Shown here: positions 55,183-64,000 of the stretch, one piece after another
Layout: every line of letters begins with the position of its first letter
How positions within the stretch are numbered: the stretch's first letter is position 1
NCBI RefSeq assembly: GCF_001650345.1
Contig: NZ_LVHF01000029.1
Span: forward strand, 124,001 to 188,000
Reading direction: 5' to 3'
DNA: 64,000 nucleotides
Source of the DNA: Photobacterium jeanii
GTDB taxonomy: Bacteria; Pseudomonadota; Gammaproteobacteria; Enterobacterales; Vibrionaceae
Notes under the pieces: generated by a model
Database searches by the model: none
What the model saw: the letters and a program-made list of their open reading frames with translations, nothing else
Told to the model about the DNA's origin: nothing
Made by a program: the position numbers and the translations under genes

Positions 55183-56193
55183 ATGACAATAACAAAAATA
55201 GCATTGAAAAAAGCCATATTAGGTAGCGTCATTATTGCTTCCTGCCCTAATTATGCGCTTGCAGATACCAAGCAAACAGTTTCGTTCTCGATGGAGAACG
55301 ATGGCATAGTGCAACAAGATAAAAACTACACCAATGGGATTTTTCTCGACTATGCCTCCGCAGCCAGCAAAGACATTAATCAAACGGCACCTTCCCCCTT
55401 TGCCACTGTCGCAAGTTGGTTACCTCTGCACGATGACAGTTGGCAAGGTTGGCGTATCAGCCTTGGTCAGCAAATGTGGACTCCGAGTGATATCACGTTA
55501 ACCACACCACAACCCAATGAGCGCCCTTACGCTGGATTGTTATACCTAGATTTTGGTGTTCATCAATTTAATCATCAGGCCACTGATAAACTTACCTTAA
55601 AACTCGGCACCGTAGGACCAAATTCTTTTGCAGAAGATGCACAAAAGTTTGTCCACCGCATTACACCATCTGAACAACCTAAAGGTTGGGACTACCAAAT
55701 CGATAATCAGGTGATTGTTAACCTCAACTATGAAGGACAGCGGTTGCTTCATCGAGCAAGTACACCATTAGGGCGTCAATGGGAATTCACAGGAGTAGGT
55801 CGACTTGATGTGGGTAACTTTCGCAGTGAGGCTGCCATTGGAGGCATGTTTCGGTGGGGAAAAAACTTAACCGACAACATGGGAGCAGCTAGCTTCAGCA
55901 CTTCACAATTTAGTGATGTTGCTATGTTGTCTGCTAGCCAGTCGGGTTATTTCTTATTTGCTGGCGTTGAAGGTCGTTATCGTTTCAACGACATCACAAT
56001 TGAAGGTGATAAACCACAGGAGGTTGATGATGTTACCCTTCAGCACTGGCAAGCTGGGGTCGTTGCTGGTGTGACTTTTTACCGTCAACGTTGGGGGATC
56101 AACCTCACAATGGCTGCTAACTCAAAAAATTATCAGGAAGATAATTTAGACGTTAACCTATTTGGCGCATTTAAAATTTTCTATCGCTATTAG
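55183..56193 (+). CDS. LpxR-family outer-membrane lipid A 3'-O-deacylase
   Basis: A 336-residue outer-membrane barrel of the LpxR/DUF2219 family. A signal peptide (cleavage near ALA-DT) is followed by SMENDGIVQQDKNYTNGIFLDY, where the Asn-Asp pair and YTNG are family hallmarks. ERPYAGLLYLDFG is the second signature. The chain ends in IFYRY, with terminal aromatic. LpxR removes the 3'-acyloxyacyl chain from lipid A in a calcium-dependent way and can dampen host recognition. Activity in this organism is inferred from family. The 3' end overlaps a convergent small gene by 23 bases. Confidence 0.83.
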   Translation: MTITKIALKKAILGSVIIASCPNYALADTKQTVSFSMENDGIVQQDKNYTNGIFLDYASAASKDINQTAPSPFATVASWLPLHDDSWQGWRISLGQQMWTPSDITLTTPQPNERPYAGLLYLDFGVHQFNHQATDKLTLKLGTVGPNSFAEDAQKFVHRITPSEQPKGWDYQIDNQVIVNLNYEGQRLLHRASTPLGRQWEFTGVGRLDVGNFRSEAAIGGMFRWGKNLTDNMGAASFSTSQFSDVAMLSASQSGYFLFAGVEGRYRFNDITIEGDKPQEVDDVTLQHWQAGVVAGVTFYRQRWGINLTMAANSKNYQEDNLDVNLFGAFKIFYRY

Positions 56194-56428
56194 CACTAAT
56201 ATCTTCATATTCGCCATCAATCACACGACTTTGCTGCTGGCGACCAAAACCTGCTGGACGTGAACCTTGCTCAAAATGTGCTTCAGCTTGAGCATAAGCC
56301 ACTTTGCGTTTAATAAATGGCGTAGTAAGTAATGCTGCTACGCTTACAAATAAACCTACGATGGTGGCAAAAATCAAAGTAAACGCACCAACAATCAAAG
56401 CAACAATGCCAGTCAATAAATTCTTCAT
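56171..56428 (-). CDS. Small membrane protein, unknown
   Basis: An 85-residue protein with a long hydrophobic N-terminal half (about residues 5-38, one long or two short helices) and a polar tail with SRPAGFGRQQQSRVIDGEYEDI. AGGTAGAAAG precedes the ATG. The tail motif VIDGEYE recurs in several small membrane proteins, often near the C-terminus, but I cannot name a function. Its end overlaps the LpxR-like gene on the opposite strand. Confidence 0.65.
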   Translation of the reverse strand: MKNLLTGIVALIVGAFTLIFATIVGLFVSVAALLTTPFIKRKVAYAQAEAHFEQGSRPAGFGRQQQSRVIDGEYEDISANSDRKF

Positions 56429-56587
56429 CTTTCTACCTCTTCTACCTTTTGATTTAGCCTAACTGAACCAAGATGAACCGTATCTGAACACAAGCACCAT
56501 AATGCGAGCAATTTAACGTCGCTGAAAAAACATGCGAAATTTTTTCACCACCGTGACGCATATCAATTTAATTCCTTACTATTTAAA

Positions 56588-56602
56588 TGAGAATAATTAT
56601 CA
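56588..56602. promoter_or_regulatory. Candidate Fur box upstream of adhP
   Basis: TGAGAATAATTATCA matches 14 of 15 positions of the 7-1-7 Fur consensus TGATAATNATTATCA. It ends 25 bases before the adhP start codon, overlapping the probable promoter (TATTTAAAT just upstream). Confidence 0.6.
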
Positions 56603-56627
56603 ATACAGTAAAAATAAAGGAAATGAC

Positions 56628-57641
56628 ATGAAAGCTGCTGTTGTTAATAAATTTAAAGGCCCGTTGGTAATCAAGGACATCCCATTACCACAAGTTAAGC
56701 CTCGCGATATCTTGGTTAAAATCCATGCTTGTGGCGTGTGTCATACCGATTTACATGCTTGTCATGGCGATTGGCCCGTTAAACCTAAGATGCCACTGGT
56801 ACCTGGGCACGAAGGTGTGGGGGAAATTGTTGAAGTCGGCAGTGAAATCCAGCACCTAAAAGTAGGCGATCGCGTTGGTGTACCATGGTTATACAGTGCT
56901 TGTGGGCACTGTGATTACTGTTTGGAGGGGCAAGAAACACTGTGTTTGGATCAGCATAACGCCGGATATTCCGTCGATGGTGGTTACGCCGAGTTCTGTT
57001 TAGCAAACGGCGATTATGCAATAAAAATCCCTGACAATATCAGCTATGTTGATGCCGCTCCCCTCTTCTGTGCTGGAGTCACCACCTACAAAGCACTCAA
57101 AGTCACCGATGTAAAACCGGGGCAATGGGTTGCCATTGTTGGTGTTGGCGGTTTAGGTCATCTCGCGATTCAATATGCAGTGGCGATGGGCATGAACGTA
57201 ATCGCGGTTGATACTGGAGCAGAAAAACTGTCGCTCGCCAAAGAGCTTGGAGCAACGCATTGTATTGACTTCATGAAGGAAAAACCTTCTCAAGCCATCC
57301 ATAATCTGGTCAATGGTGTTCATGGCGTTGTTTGTACCGCAGTTTCAAAACCTGCGTTCGAAGAAGCTTACCGTGCAATTCGCCGTGGCGGTGCTTGCGT
57401 ACTGGTTGGTCTACCACCAGAAGATATGCCAATCCCTATCTTTGATACTGTACTAAACGGCATTAAGGTAATTGGCTCAATTGTTGGCACCCGTAAAGAT
57501 CTTCAAGAGTGCTTACAGTTCGCTGCCGAAGGAAAAGTAAAAGCCATTACCGAAGTTAAACAACTCGACGATATCAATGACATCTTCGATGACATGATTA
57601 AAGGCGAAATTAACGGTCGAATCGTGATGGAAATCGCCTAA
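56628..57641 (+). CDS. adhP: Zinc-dependent alcohol dehydrogenase, AdhP type
   Basis: A 337-residue medium-chain dehydrogenase. [10 protein letters not shown] and [12 protein letters not shown] provide catalytic zinc ligands, [15 protein letters not shown] the structural zinc site, and [14 protein letters not shown] the NAD-binding fold. It oxidises ethanol and other primary alcohols to aldehydes or works in reverse. The start used has AAGGAAATG just upstream and matches AdhP proteins. An ATG at 56532 would add 32 residues encoded across the Fur box. A near-perfect Fur box suggests iron-dependent expression. Confidence 0.92.
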   Translation: MKAAVVNKFKGPLVIKDIPLPQVKPRDILVKIHACGVCHTDLHACHGDWPVKPKMPLVPGHEGVGEIVEVGSEIQHLKVGDRVGVPWLYSACGHCDYCLEGQETLCLDQHNAGYSVDGGYAEFCLANGDYAIKIPDNISYVDAAPLFCAGVTTYKALKVTDVKPGQWVAIVGVGGLGHLAIQYAVAMGMNVIAVDTGAEKLSLAKELGATHCIDFMKEKPSQAIHNLVNGVHGVVCTAVSKPAFEEAYRAIRRGGACVLVGLPPEDMPIPIFDTVLNGIKVIGSIVGTRKDLQECLQFAAEGKVKAITEVKQLDDINDIFDDMIKGEINGRIVMEIA

Positions 57642-57675
57642 TCATTCCAAAGTCTATAATCTTAGACTTACACTT

Positions 57676-57702
57676 GCCTGCTGTAGACTTCTTACAGCAG
57701 GC
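57676..57702. other. Hairpin between adhP and lysR
   Basis: GCCTGCTGTA / TACAGCAGGC is a perfect 10-bp stem with a 7-base loop between convergent genes. It lacks a T-run on either strand, so termination may be weak or factor-aided. Confidence 0.6.
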
Positions 57703-57735
57703 TACTGAGGAATTAGAACGTAGAAAATACGTTAT

Positions 57736-58644
57736 TTACTTGTACTCCCCCAATTCATCCAAAATAAAATCAATGAAGCTGCGTACCTTAGAAGACATGT
57801 GCTTACGGCTCGGGTACATCATATAAACGACAATCGATGGATTATTAAAGTCAGGGAAAAGCGGTACAAGCAATCCCTCATTGATTTCATTACGTAAATT
57901 AAAGCGTGGCAAACGGGTGATCCCCTTGCCTGCAATACATAAAGCGAGCTCCATTTCAGAGCTATTGGTCAATACCTTACTATCAACTTCCACACAAAGT
58001 TCACCGCCTTGCTTATCATGAAATAACCACTGATTTGGCGTTTTTAAATTGCTATAGCAAATACAATCATGATCAACTAACTCTGATGGGTGTTGCGGTG
58101 TGCCATGCTGTGATAAATACGCAGGCGATGCCAATGTTACGGCTTCAGAATGAAAAATGGGACGACAGATCAAACTGGAATCATCCATCACTGATGAGGC
58201 CCTAATTAGCAAATCAAACCCTTCTGCCACCATATCGACACGGCGATCATTAAGATCTAGCTCCAGCTTCACTTCTGGATACTTTTCCATGTACTTAGCC
58301 AAGATCGGACGTATTTTAGAGACACCAAGGTTAATAGGACAAGATATTCGCAATAAGCCTCTGGGCTCGACCAAGCCCCCCGTAATGGCCTGCTCAGCTT
58401 GCTCCGCATCTAAAATCAGCTGCTGACACTGCTGAAAATACACATCCCCTTCAGGCGTCAAACTTAAAGAGCGAGTCGTCCGATGCAGTAGCCTTACACC
58501 AAGCCTTTCTTCTAATTTATTGATTTCTTTGCTGATGTAAGATGTTGAGTGACCACTATTTTCCGCAGCTTTGGTAAAACTGCCGCTGTTTACCACCTCG
58601 ACAAAAATCAGCATGCCATCAAGCAAATGAGGATTAAACGCCAT
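57736..58644 (-). CDS. LysR-family transcriptional regulator
   Basis: A 302-residue LysR regulator: LIFVEVVNSGSFTKAAEN, STSYISKEINKLEERLGV and LLHRTTRSLSLTPEG form the winged HTH, followed by the effector-binding domain. It belongs to the large group resembling regulators of quinone and flavoprotein oxidoreductases. The divergent neighbour is an NADPH-dependent FMN reductase, the probable target. The intervening 254 bases contain the control sites, which I could not resolve. Confidence 0.85.
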   Translation of the reverse strand: MAFNPHLLDGMLIFVEVVNSGSFTKAAENSGHSTSYISKEINKLEERLGVRLLHRTTRSLSLTPEGDVYFQQCQQLILDAEQAEQAITGGLVEPRGLLRISCPINLGVSKIRPILAKYMEKYPEVKLELDLNDRRVDMVAEGFDLLIRASSVMDDSSLICRPIFHSEAVTLASPAYLSQHGTPQHPSELVDHDCICYSNLKTPNQWLFHDKQGGELCVEVDSKVLTNSSEMELALCIAGKGITRLPRFNLRNEINEGLLVPLFPDFNNPSIVVYMMYPSRKHMSSKVRSFIDFILDELGEYK

Positions 58645-58898
58645 AGCTACTCCTGTGTATTGTTGGTCTTGAAGCCGACACGACTATCCACTTTTCAATC
58701 ACAATACCTTAGCCCAACCCACATTAATAGTCATATGGAAATAATCCATCCACATCTACCCTATTAATGAATTGATAGAACAAATCTATAGTAACTACAT
58801 CAACAACGAAATCGGCGTTAAGCCAAATTCTTTGAATATACTAAGTAAAAGGCACCACCAGCTGCCTCTTGCCCTAACTGAAACAGGAAGGATTAACC

Positions 58899-59423
58899 AT
58901 GAAAGTACTCGCTTTTGCCGCAAGCAGCAGTAAACAATCAATCAACAAACAACTTATCCAAGCATCAAGCCAATACCTAACTGATGCTGAAGTCGAAATC
59001 ATTGATATCAACGACTACGAAATGCCGCTGTTTAGTGTTGATCGCGAAGCCGAACTTGGCCAACCAGAGCAAGCACAAGCTTTCTTCAAGAAAATTGGGG
59101 ATGCAGACGCAGTGATCATCGCCTTTGCTGAACACAACGGCTCATACACCGCTGCTTATAAAAACTTATTCGATTGGACATCACGCATCGACCAAAAAGT
59201 CTTCCAAAACAAACCTATGGTGATGCTAGCAACGTCACCAGGCCCTGGTGGTGCACAAAACGTGTTAGCGGCAGCGGCTAATTCAGCGCCCTACTTTGCT
59301 GGAGACGTAAAAGCACATTTATCAATCCCAAGCTTTTACGATAACTGCGACCCACAAACAGGTGCAGTAACGAACCCAGAGCTACTTGATCAATTGAAAT
59401 CAGCTCTGGCGCAATTGAAGTAA
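58899..59423 (+). CDS. NADPH-dependent FMN reductase-like flavoprotein
   Basis: A 174-residue flavodoxin-fold protein: VLAFAASSSKQSINKQL binds the FMN phosphate, AFAEHNGSYTAAYKNLFDW is the family signature, and MLATSPGPGGAQNVLAA follows. Such enzymes reduce FMN, quinones, azo compounds or chromate with NAD(P)H. CAGGAAGG lies before the ATG. A LysR gene diverges upstream. Substrate not predictable. Confidence 0.87.
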   Translation: MKVLAFAASSSKQSINKQLIQASSQYLTDAEVEIIDINDYEMPLFSVDREAELGQPEQAQAFFKKIGDADAVIIAFAEHNGSYTAAYKNLFDWTSRIDQKVFQNKPMVMLATSPGPGGAQNVLAAAANSAPYFAGDVKAHLSIPSFYDNCDPQTGAVTNPELLDQLKSALAQLK

Positions 59424-59465
59424 TTCTAACTGACAAGCGGTTTAGATAGGAAATGATAAGCGGGT

Positions 59466-59519
59466 CATGATTGAGTGAATAAGATGAGACGATCAAATCA
59501 CTTAATCATGGCTGTTTTT
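59466..59519 (+). terminator. Likely terminator of the FMN-reductase gene
   Basis: CATGATTGAGTGA pairs with TCACTTAATCATG (12 of 13) across a 19-base loop and is followed by GCTGTTTTTGG. It lies 43 bases after the stop codon. Confidence 0.55.
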
Positions 59520-59573
59520 GGGGTGATAGCGATCCAACAAGTTAGTCATTAAACCTAGTTACTATACTTACGC

Positions 59574-60071
59574 TTATTCAACACGAACTGACTTTAGTTT
59601 TATAAACTTTTCATCAAGCATCTGTGTTTTATAACCATGAGTAATACTCAACCCCTTCGCTAGGGATATTGTCATCATCTTTGCTGATAACTGACCTTGC
59701 TTAGGCTCGAATACTAACTCAGGACTACTAAAAGATTGCTCATAAAGTTCACCAAATGCATTTTCAAGGTACAACTCCCCTCTAAAGTAGTAAGCCGTTT
59801 TAAAATAAATGGTTGAGTGTGAAAAAACTAAACGCCCTTGTTCGAACCTCAGAACCTCTCTAGCACCTTCTTTACTTCGACTGTTTATCAACTTGTCAGA
59901 GTTTTCGACATTAATGCGTTTTTTTGCAAATAAGCGATAAAACACCTCAGCCCTATCATGGCTGATAGCATGGTAGTTGACTTGTTTAACATTATTCATG
60001 GTGAAAACACCATCAAAAGCCGAGGCTAATGATGGCGTTATCAACAGAATAAGCGTGAAAAGCTTATTCAT
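59574..60071 (-). CDS. Secreted protein of unknown function
   Basis: A 165-residue protein with a signal peptide (MNKLFTLILLITPSLASA, then FDG). The mature part is beta-rich and basic (REVLRFEQGRLVFSHSTIYF, LSAKMMTISLAKGLSI) with no cysteine. I do not recognise a family. It starts 12 bases after the stop codon of a large lipoprotein on the same strand and probably works with it at the envelope. A TTG two codons upstream is an alternative start. Confidence 0.6.
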   Translation of the reverse strand: MNKLFTLILLITPSLASAFDGVFTMNNVKQVNYHAISHDRAEVFYRLFAKKRINVENSDKLINSRSKEGAREVLRFEQGRLVFSHSTIYFKTAYYFRGELYLENAFGELYEQSFSSPELVFEPKQGQLSAKMMTISLAKGLSITHGYKTQMLDEKFIKLKSVRVE

Positions 60072-60083
60072 TGGCAAACTCTG

Positions 60084-62090
60084 TTAGTTATTATCTAAAC
60101 AACTTACTTTTTTACCATCTTTCATGCCACACCAAACAACGTCGCTGAAGTTTGATGTTGCTGTTTCAGTCACTGAAATATCAAACTTAGCGCTAACCGT
60201 AGGAATAAATGTATGACTCCAGATTGTAAGCTCTGAACCATCCTCTTCTTTCGTCGTATCACTGCTATTTGATAGTGTTTGAATTAGATTGTAATTGGTG
60301 TATTTATATTCTCCATATTCATCTTTACGATGAATAATATAATTAGCATCATGACTACATGTTGGCACACCAAAGATTTTCGACAACTCTTCACTAAATT
60401 CTGCATGAGCGCCGTTCAGATCTGACTCGTCGCAGTAGTATTCGGAAACATCAATACGTACATCACTACGATCAACACCGGTATTAACGTTATAAAACTT
60501 ATTCAAGTTAACAAAAACATCATCATCTTCAATGTAAGCAACTTTGCCAGACAAATGACCATCTACATTAACAATCAATTTATGTACAGCATTACGTTCA
60601 TTTTCATCTTCGATGTATTTCTCTAATGCTACAAGTTTTGCCGTTTCGGTAGCTTGAACCAAACTCGCTTTTGCTTTAATCAACAACTCTTTAGCTTCAG
60701 CTCGATATGTCATGATTTCTGCAGATTCAATATTAGATTTTGGATCCCAGCCATTTACGGTATTAGAAACAGAAATATTTTGCTTTTCTTCAGTCCACGT
60801 TGTTGGGATATTCTCGTAATCACAATAGCCATTTTCGTCATCGTTACAAGTAATACGCTGCCCACCACGTTCAATTACCATATCAACATCTTGCAACTTA
60901 TATTGCACAGGGAAGTAGAACTCATCGCTTCCTGCGTTATATGAAGCCGCTGTGTATAACGCATTTGCAACCGATAAAGCGCCTACACGAACCACTAGCG
61001 AATCTTGGTAAGTAATTTGGTCATCGGTATAAGGCAATACATAACCTTCACCAGGAAGAGCAACAGCTAAACGCTCGCTCGCATTCACCAAACGAGAGGC
61101 TAAGTCTGTAAGTAATTTTGATTCATTTTCAGTTGTACCTGTTGATGTCTCAATAAATTTTGCCACCGCTTTAGGGTTTACTGACAAATCAATAGCTTGT
61201 GCTAACATCTCGCTGTAGCTTGAGCCTTCAATACTCACACGATTAGCTACTTCAGGCTCATTTAGGATCTCTGCAATTTCTAAAATTGCACTCAGTGCTT
61301 TCTGATGAAGGCCGTTACTATTATCTGTCGCATCTAATAACTGACGAGCCGTATCAAGTTCAGATTCAATGTTTACTTTAGTAATATCACCAGCGAGAAC
61401 TGTATTAACTCGTTCAATCACTTCAGCAACGTTTTCACTTTTATACGTTTTATTTAAATCATCTTTAGCTTCAGATGGTTTTTTAATAAATGAAGGATCT
61501 TCTTTGACTGATTCTTCAACTGTTTTCTTAACTTTATTACCATTGCTATCTTTAACAACAATAGCAACTTTATTTACAGCTTGAACAAAAGCGTCATCAG
61601 TTGATGCAGTTAATACTTCTTCAGGAATGGTATTCCCTACTACATCTGTAGTATCAATTTTGTTATCCGTTTTAATAACATCAATTGTATTTAGTAGCGC
61701 TGAAATATTCGCAGTATAGTTAGCGCTTGCCGTTGTCGCACCAAACGCACGACCGCTTACAGATGATTTAAGTGAATATGCAGTAACAACACTAGCTTTC
61801 TCGGTAATAGCATCTCGGTTGCTACCTAAAACAAATCCATCTAAGTCAAAAGTACAAATAGCACCTTCAGTGACTTTAAACTGGCCAATGTCATTCGTTT
61901 GGCCTTTATCACCAGTGTCACATTGGTATTGAACACCAAGAACAGCTTGTGAATCTAAAAATACCGCATCAATACGCGCTTTAGGTTTAGGATCAGGACC
62001 CGGCTTTGGATCTGGTGAATTAGAACCATCACCACCACATCCAGCTAATAATAAACCACTAATCGCCACTGCTAATAACTTTTTATTCAT
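60084..62090 (-). CDS. Large outer-membrane-type lipoprotein, unknown
   Basis: A 668-residue lipoprotein. The lipobox LLAGC (Cys18) is followed by Gly, predicting outer-membrane sorting. A Pro/Lys linker (PDPKPGPDPKPK) spaces the body from the membrane. The mature chain is acidic, with a beta-rich N-terminal module (AVFLDSQAVLGVQYQCDTG), a long helical middle and a C-terminal region with six or more Cys likely in disulfides. Similar linkers occur in surface lipoproteins of vibrios. Function unknown. Co-transcribed with the small secreted protein downstream. Confidence 0.7.
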   Translation of the reverse strand: MNKKLLAVAISGLLLAGCGGDGSNSPDPKPGPDPKPKARIDAVFLDSQAVLGVQYQCDTGDKGQTNDIGQFKVTEGAICTFDLDGFVLGSNRDAITEKASVVTAYSLKSSVSGRAFGATTASANYTANISALLNTIDVIKTDNKIDTTDVVGNTIPEEVLTASTDDAFVQAVNKVAIVVKDSNGNKVKKTVEESVKEDPSFIKKPSEAKDDLNKTYKSENVAEVIERVNTVLAGDITKVNIESELDTARQLLDATDNSNGLHQKALSAILEIAEILNEPEVANRVSIEGSSYSEMLAQAIDLSVNPKAVAKFIETSTGTTENESKLLTDLASRLVNASERLAVALPGEGYVLPYTDDQITYQDSLVVRVGALSVANALYTAASYNAGSDEFYFPVQYKLQDVDMVIERGGQRITCNDDENGYCDYENIPTTWTEEKQNISVSNTVNGWDPKSNIESAEIMTYRAEAKELLIKAKASLVQATETAKLVALEKYIEDENERNAVHKLIVNVDGHLSGKVAYIEDDDVFVNLNKFYNVNTGVDRSDVRIDVSEYYCDESDLNGAHAEFSEELSKIFGVPTCSHDANYIIHRKDEYGEYKYTNYNLIQTLSNSSDTTKEEDGSELTIWSHTFIPTVSAKFDISVTETATSNFSDVVWCGMKDGKKVSCLDNN

Positions 62091-62474
62091 TATATTTAAC
62101 CATAGAATTACAATTTGTATTTATTTCTATTGGATAATTATCCCAGTAATAATAAATCTCAAATGCAAAGATATACCTAGCCCCCCGATTAATAATCAGG
62201 GAATACATAAGTATTTAAGGTGTAGTAATTAACTCTGCTATTTACATTAAATGTATTAATGAGAAGGTCATCCAATTAGACGCCTAAATCATACAATATG
62301 AAACTTATCACAAATCATCCAGTAGCGTAATATTGTGACATGTATCAGCAAAAAATTGTCTCTATGCTACGTAACACTATGATTTTGAGCGTTTTTCGCT
62401 CAAATTTCTAAGACAAAAAACCAAAGCCCCATATAGAGGCTTTAATTTTTAGACTTAATAATTGAATTTCAATG
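62091..62474. other. 384-base intergenic region with two hairpins
   Basis: No gene is seen. It contains the lipoprotein upstream region, the melB terminator (annotated separately) and a second hairpin at 62384-62404 (TTTGAGCG / CGCTCAAA, 5-T loop) followed by TTTCTAAG on the plus strand. The second hairpin could end an unannotated plus-strand transcript or back up the melB terminator. Confidence 0.45.
62414..62446 (-). terminator. Terminator of melB
   Basis: On the minus strand AAAGCC / GGCTTT with a 9-base loop is followed by GGTTTTTT. Confidence 0.75.
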
Positions 62475-63896
62475 TTAAACCGCAGCCACTGGCTTGGTAT
62501 CTTTTGGGGTTTCTGACTCGTTATCAGCTGACAGTGCGTTGTACTTCTCTTTGAGGTGATCTTGCACTCGCTGGTGGAACGCTCCGTTTAGCTTGTAGTA
62601 TCGGAAGTAGATAAACAGCGCGATAGCAAAGAAGATTGTAGGAAGCCCAATCATAATGCATTGCATACCAAATATGGTTTCCTGTGTTTGTTCAATATTA
62701 GGTACGTAATTAACCGCGGTTAAAGCAATACCAATAAAGAACGCCGCAAATGCTGAGCCTGCTTTTACCACCAAAGTTTGCACTGAGTACGCTACACTTT
62801 CACAGCGAACACCTAGCTCATATTCACCGTAATCAACGGTATCTGCCACCATAATAACGTTCAGTACCCAAAATAAAGCCGTTCCGATTTGAAGGAAGAT
62901 ACCCGCCGCAGAGATAAGCAGAACATTTTGTTGATCGTACATGCCAATGTAAATCAATACCGCGCTCCCTAAGATAGGGAAACCTGAAGCACCAGCCCAT
63001 AGCATACGACGGGAGAACATCTTCGCCAGTTTAGGGAACAAGACCAAGGTAATTAAGTTCGCTACCCCAGCATACGCCATGTAGTAAGGGAACAACTCTT
63101 CGTTACCGACCACATAGGTAAAGTAGTAGACCGCAAATGCTGTAATGATGTTTGTTGCCAAGTTATAAGACAGAGCCATACACAACAAACTGGTTAACTG
63201 ACTGTTCTTATAAATCAGTGACACCATTTCTTTTAGGGAAATACGCTTTTCTTCTTGGCTACTATCAAGTTTCTCGGTTGAATAACGCTCTTTAACATTA
63301 CGCAGGGTAATAAAGGTTGAGAACGCGAAACAGACAATCAGCATCACGCTAAAGATCTGGAAACCATATCCTTTATCGTCACCACCGACATAATTAATGA
63401 CGGGCATCGCAATCGCAGCCGTTACCATCCAAGCGAGGCTAGCGAAAAAGCGAGGGTATGGCACCAATTCTTCGCGCTCACGTTTATCAAGGGTAAGTGT
63501 CGGTACCAAAGACCAGAACGGAATATCCATTAAGGTGTACGTCATCCCCCACAGGATGTAAGTTACAGCCGCGTAAACAATCAGCCATGGACCTTCGAAG
63601 TAATGGGCGGTGAACAACATATAAAGCACCACCGAGTTCGCCACTGTACCAATTAAGATCCAAGGTTTAAATTTCCCCCAACGAGTGCGGGTGTTATTCA
63701 CAATCCAACCCATAATAGGATCATTAACCGCATCCCAAATACGTGCCACTAAGAAAATAGTTCCGACGACTCCCGCTGAAATACCAGCCACATCGGTGTA
63801 GTAAAACATCAGGTACATATAAACGATGGTGATCGCAAAATCTTTACCAAACGCACCAAATCCATAGCTCAACTTGGTGTTCATAGAAACACTCAT
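62475..63896 (-). CDS. melB: MelB, melibiose:cation symporter
   Basis: A 473-residue membrane protein of the GPH symporter family. The N-terminus [15 protein letters not shown], the segment [15 protein letters not shown] (Asp at the positions of MelB Asp55 and Asp59) and [14 protein letters not shown] (Asp124) closely match E. coli MelB. Twelve helices are visible. It takes up melibiose or related galactosides with Na+ or H+. In enteric bacteria melA (alpha-galactosidase) precedes melB, so the gene just beyond the window edge may be melA. ACTCC-complement GGAGT lies before the ATG. Confidence 0.92.
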   Translation of the reverse strand: MSVSMNTKLSYGFGAFGKDFAITIVYMYLMFYYTDVAGISAGVVGTIFLVARIWDAVNDPIMGWIVNNTRTRWGKFKPWILIGTVANSVVLYMLFTAHYFEGPWLIVYAAVTYILWGMTYTLMDIPFWSLVPTLTLDKREREELVPYPRFFASLAWMVTAAIAMPVINYVGGDDKGYGFQIFSVMLIVCFAFSTFITLRNVKERYSTEKLDSSQEEKRISLKEMVSLIYKNSQLTSLLCMALSYNLATNIITAFAVYYFTYVVGNEELFPYYMAYAGVANLITLVLFPKLAKMFSRRMLWAGASGFPILGSAVLIYIGMYDQQNVLLISAAGIFLQIGTALFWVLNVIMVADTVDYGEYELGVRCESVAYSVQTLVVKAGSAFAAFFIGIALTAVNYVPNIEQTQETIFGMQCIMIGLPTIFFAIALFIYFRYYKLNGAFHQRVQDHLKEKYNALSADNESETPKDTKPVAAV

Positions 63897-63958
63897 GATG
63901 ACTCCTTTAGCCCCTAATTCATTAAAGGCTTATTCCGTTATTTTCACGTTATTGATAA

Positions 63959-63976
63959 GGGCGCAGTCACACGCCC
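63959..63976. other. Short hairpin upstream of melB
   Basis: GGGCG / CGCCC with an 8-base loop, 63 bases before the melB start. It may be an intercistronic element if melA precedes. Confidence 0.35.
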
Positions 63977-64000
63977 ATTGTTGTCGTTATATTATTTTTT

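Noticed and set aside
1..64000. Search for tRNA, rRNA, insertion sequences, integrase or attachment sites
   Set aside because: No tRNA-like cloverleaf, transposase, integrase or long flanking repeats were recognised by reading. A dedicated scan would be needed to exclude short ones.

Overview
This window is chromosomal DNA of a marine gamma-proteobacterium, almost certainly a member of the Vibrionaceae (Vibrio, Photobacterium, Grimontia or a close relative). The case rests on gene content: an M6 metalloprotease of the Vibrio PrtV type beside a HlyA-family pore-forming toxin, a chitobiose PTS operon with a secreted chitobiase, Rof, RlmF, PBP1B, RavA-ViaA and many LysR-regulated oxidoreductases. 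Base composition is moderately AT-rich. Most genes end in GC-rich hairpin terminators, many of them shared by convergent pairs. I saw no rRNA, tRNA, insertion sequence, prophage or CRISPR array. Genus and replicon cannot be settled from the sequence alone.

Layout. 1-5.9 kb: end of an outer-membrane barrel gene, a DUF2750 protein, a secreted RelA/SpoT-fold protein behind a candidate PHO box, Rof, a DUF2241/ACT protein, and a LysR/SDR divergent pair. 5.9-11.8 kb: chitobiose utilisation on the minus strand (PTS IIB-IIC-IIA, a TIM-barrel protein, then a separately terminated GH20 chitobiase). 12.3-15.4 kb: two light-dependent flavoproteins in tandem, a Cry-DASH protein and an iron-sulfur (6-4) photolyase. 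15.3-25.5 kb: LysR/MFS divergent pair, SDR, DUF3820, YceI, NUDIX, MarR, PBP1B (mrcB), an unknown 148-residue protein and RlmF. 25.7-37.8 kb: a complete pelABCDEFG exopolysaccharide operon with the expected overlaps. PelD keeps the RxxD c-di-GMP site, and a GGDEF diguanylate cyclase lies about 7 kb further on. 37.8-44.8 kb: a stomatin/NfeD membrane-quality pair, a prokaryotic ionotropic-glutamate-receptor-like channel, and RavA-ViaA. 45.2-47.7 kb: GGDEF protein, a 55-residue small gene, and an orphan PstS-like protein behind a PHO-box-like site. 47.7-54 kb: the secretion/virulence segment: a small secreted protein resembling the PrtV propeptide, a stretch of seven consecutive hairpins, the protease, and a convergent HlyA-like cytolysin. 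54-64 kb: sulfurtransferase, LpxR-like lipid A deacylase, an alcohol dehydrogenase with a near-perfect Fur box, a LysR/FMN-reductase pair, a large lipoprotein with a small secreted partner, and MelB.

The points I consider most worth pursuing are: (1) the array of hairpins in the 299 bases before the protease gene; (2) the small secreted protein before it, which is collinear with the protease's own propeptide start; (3) an exported RelA/SpoT-fold protein; (4) the bacterial glutamate-receptor-like channel without a potassium filter; and (5) a Fur box directly in front of an adhP-type alcohol dehydrogenase.
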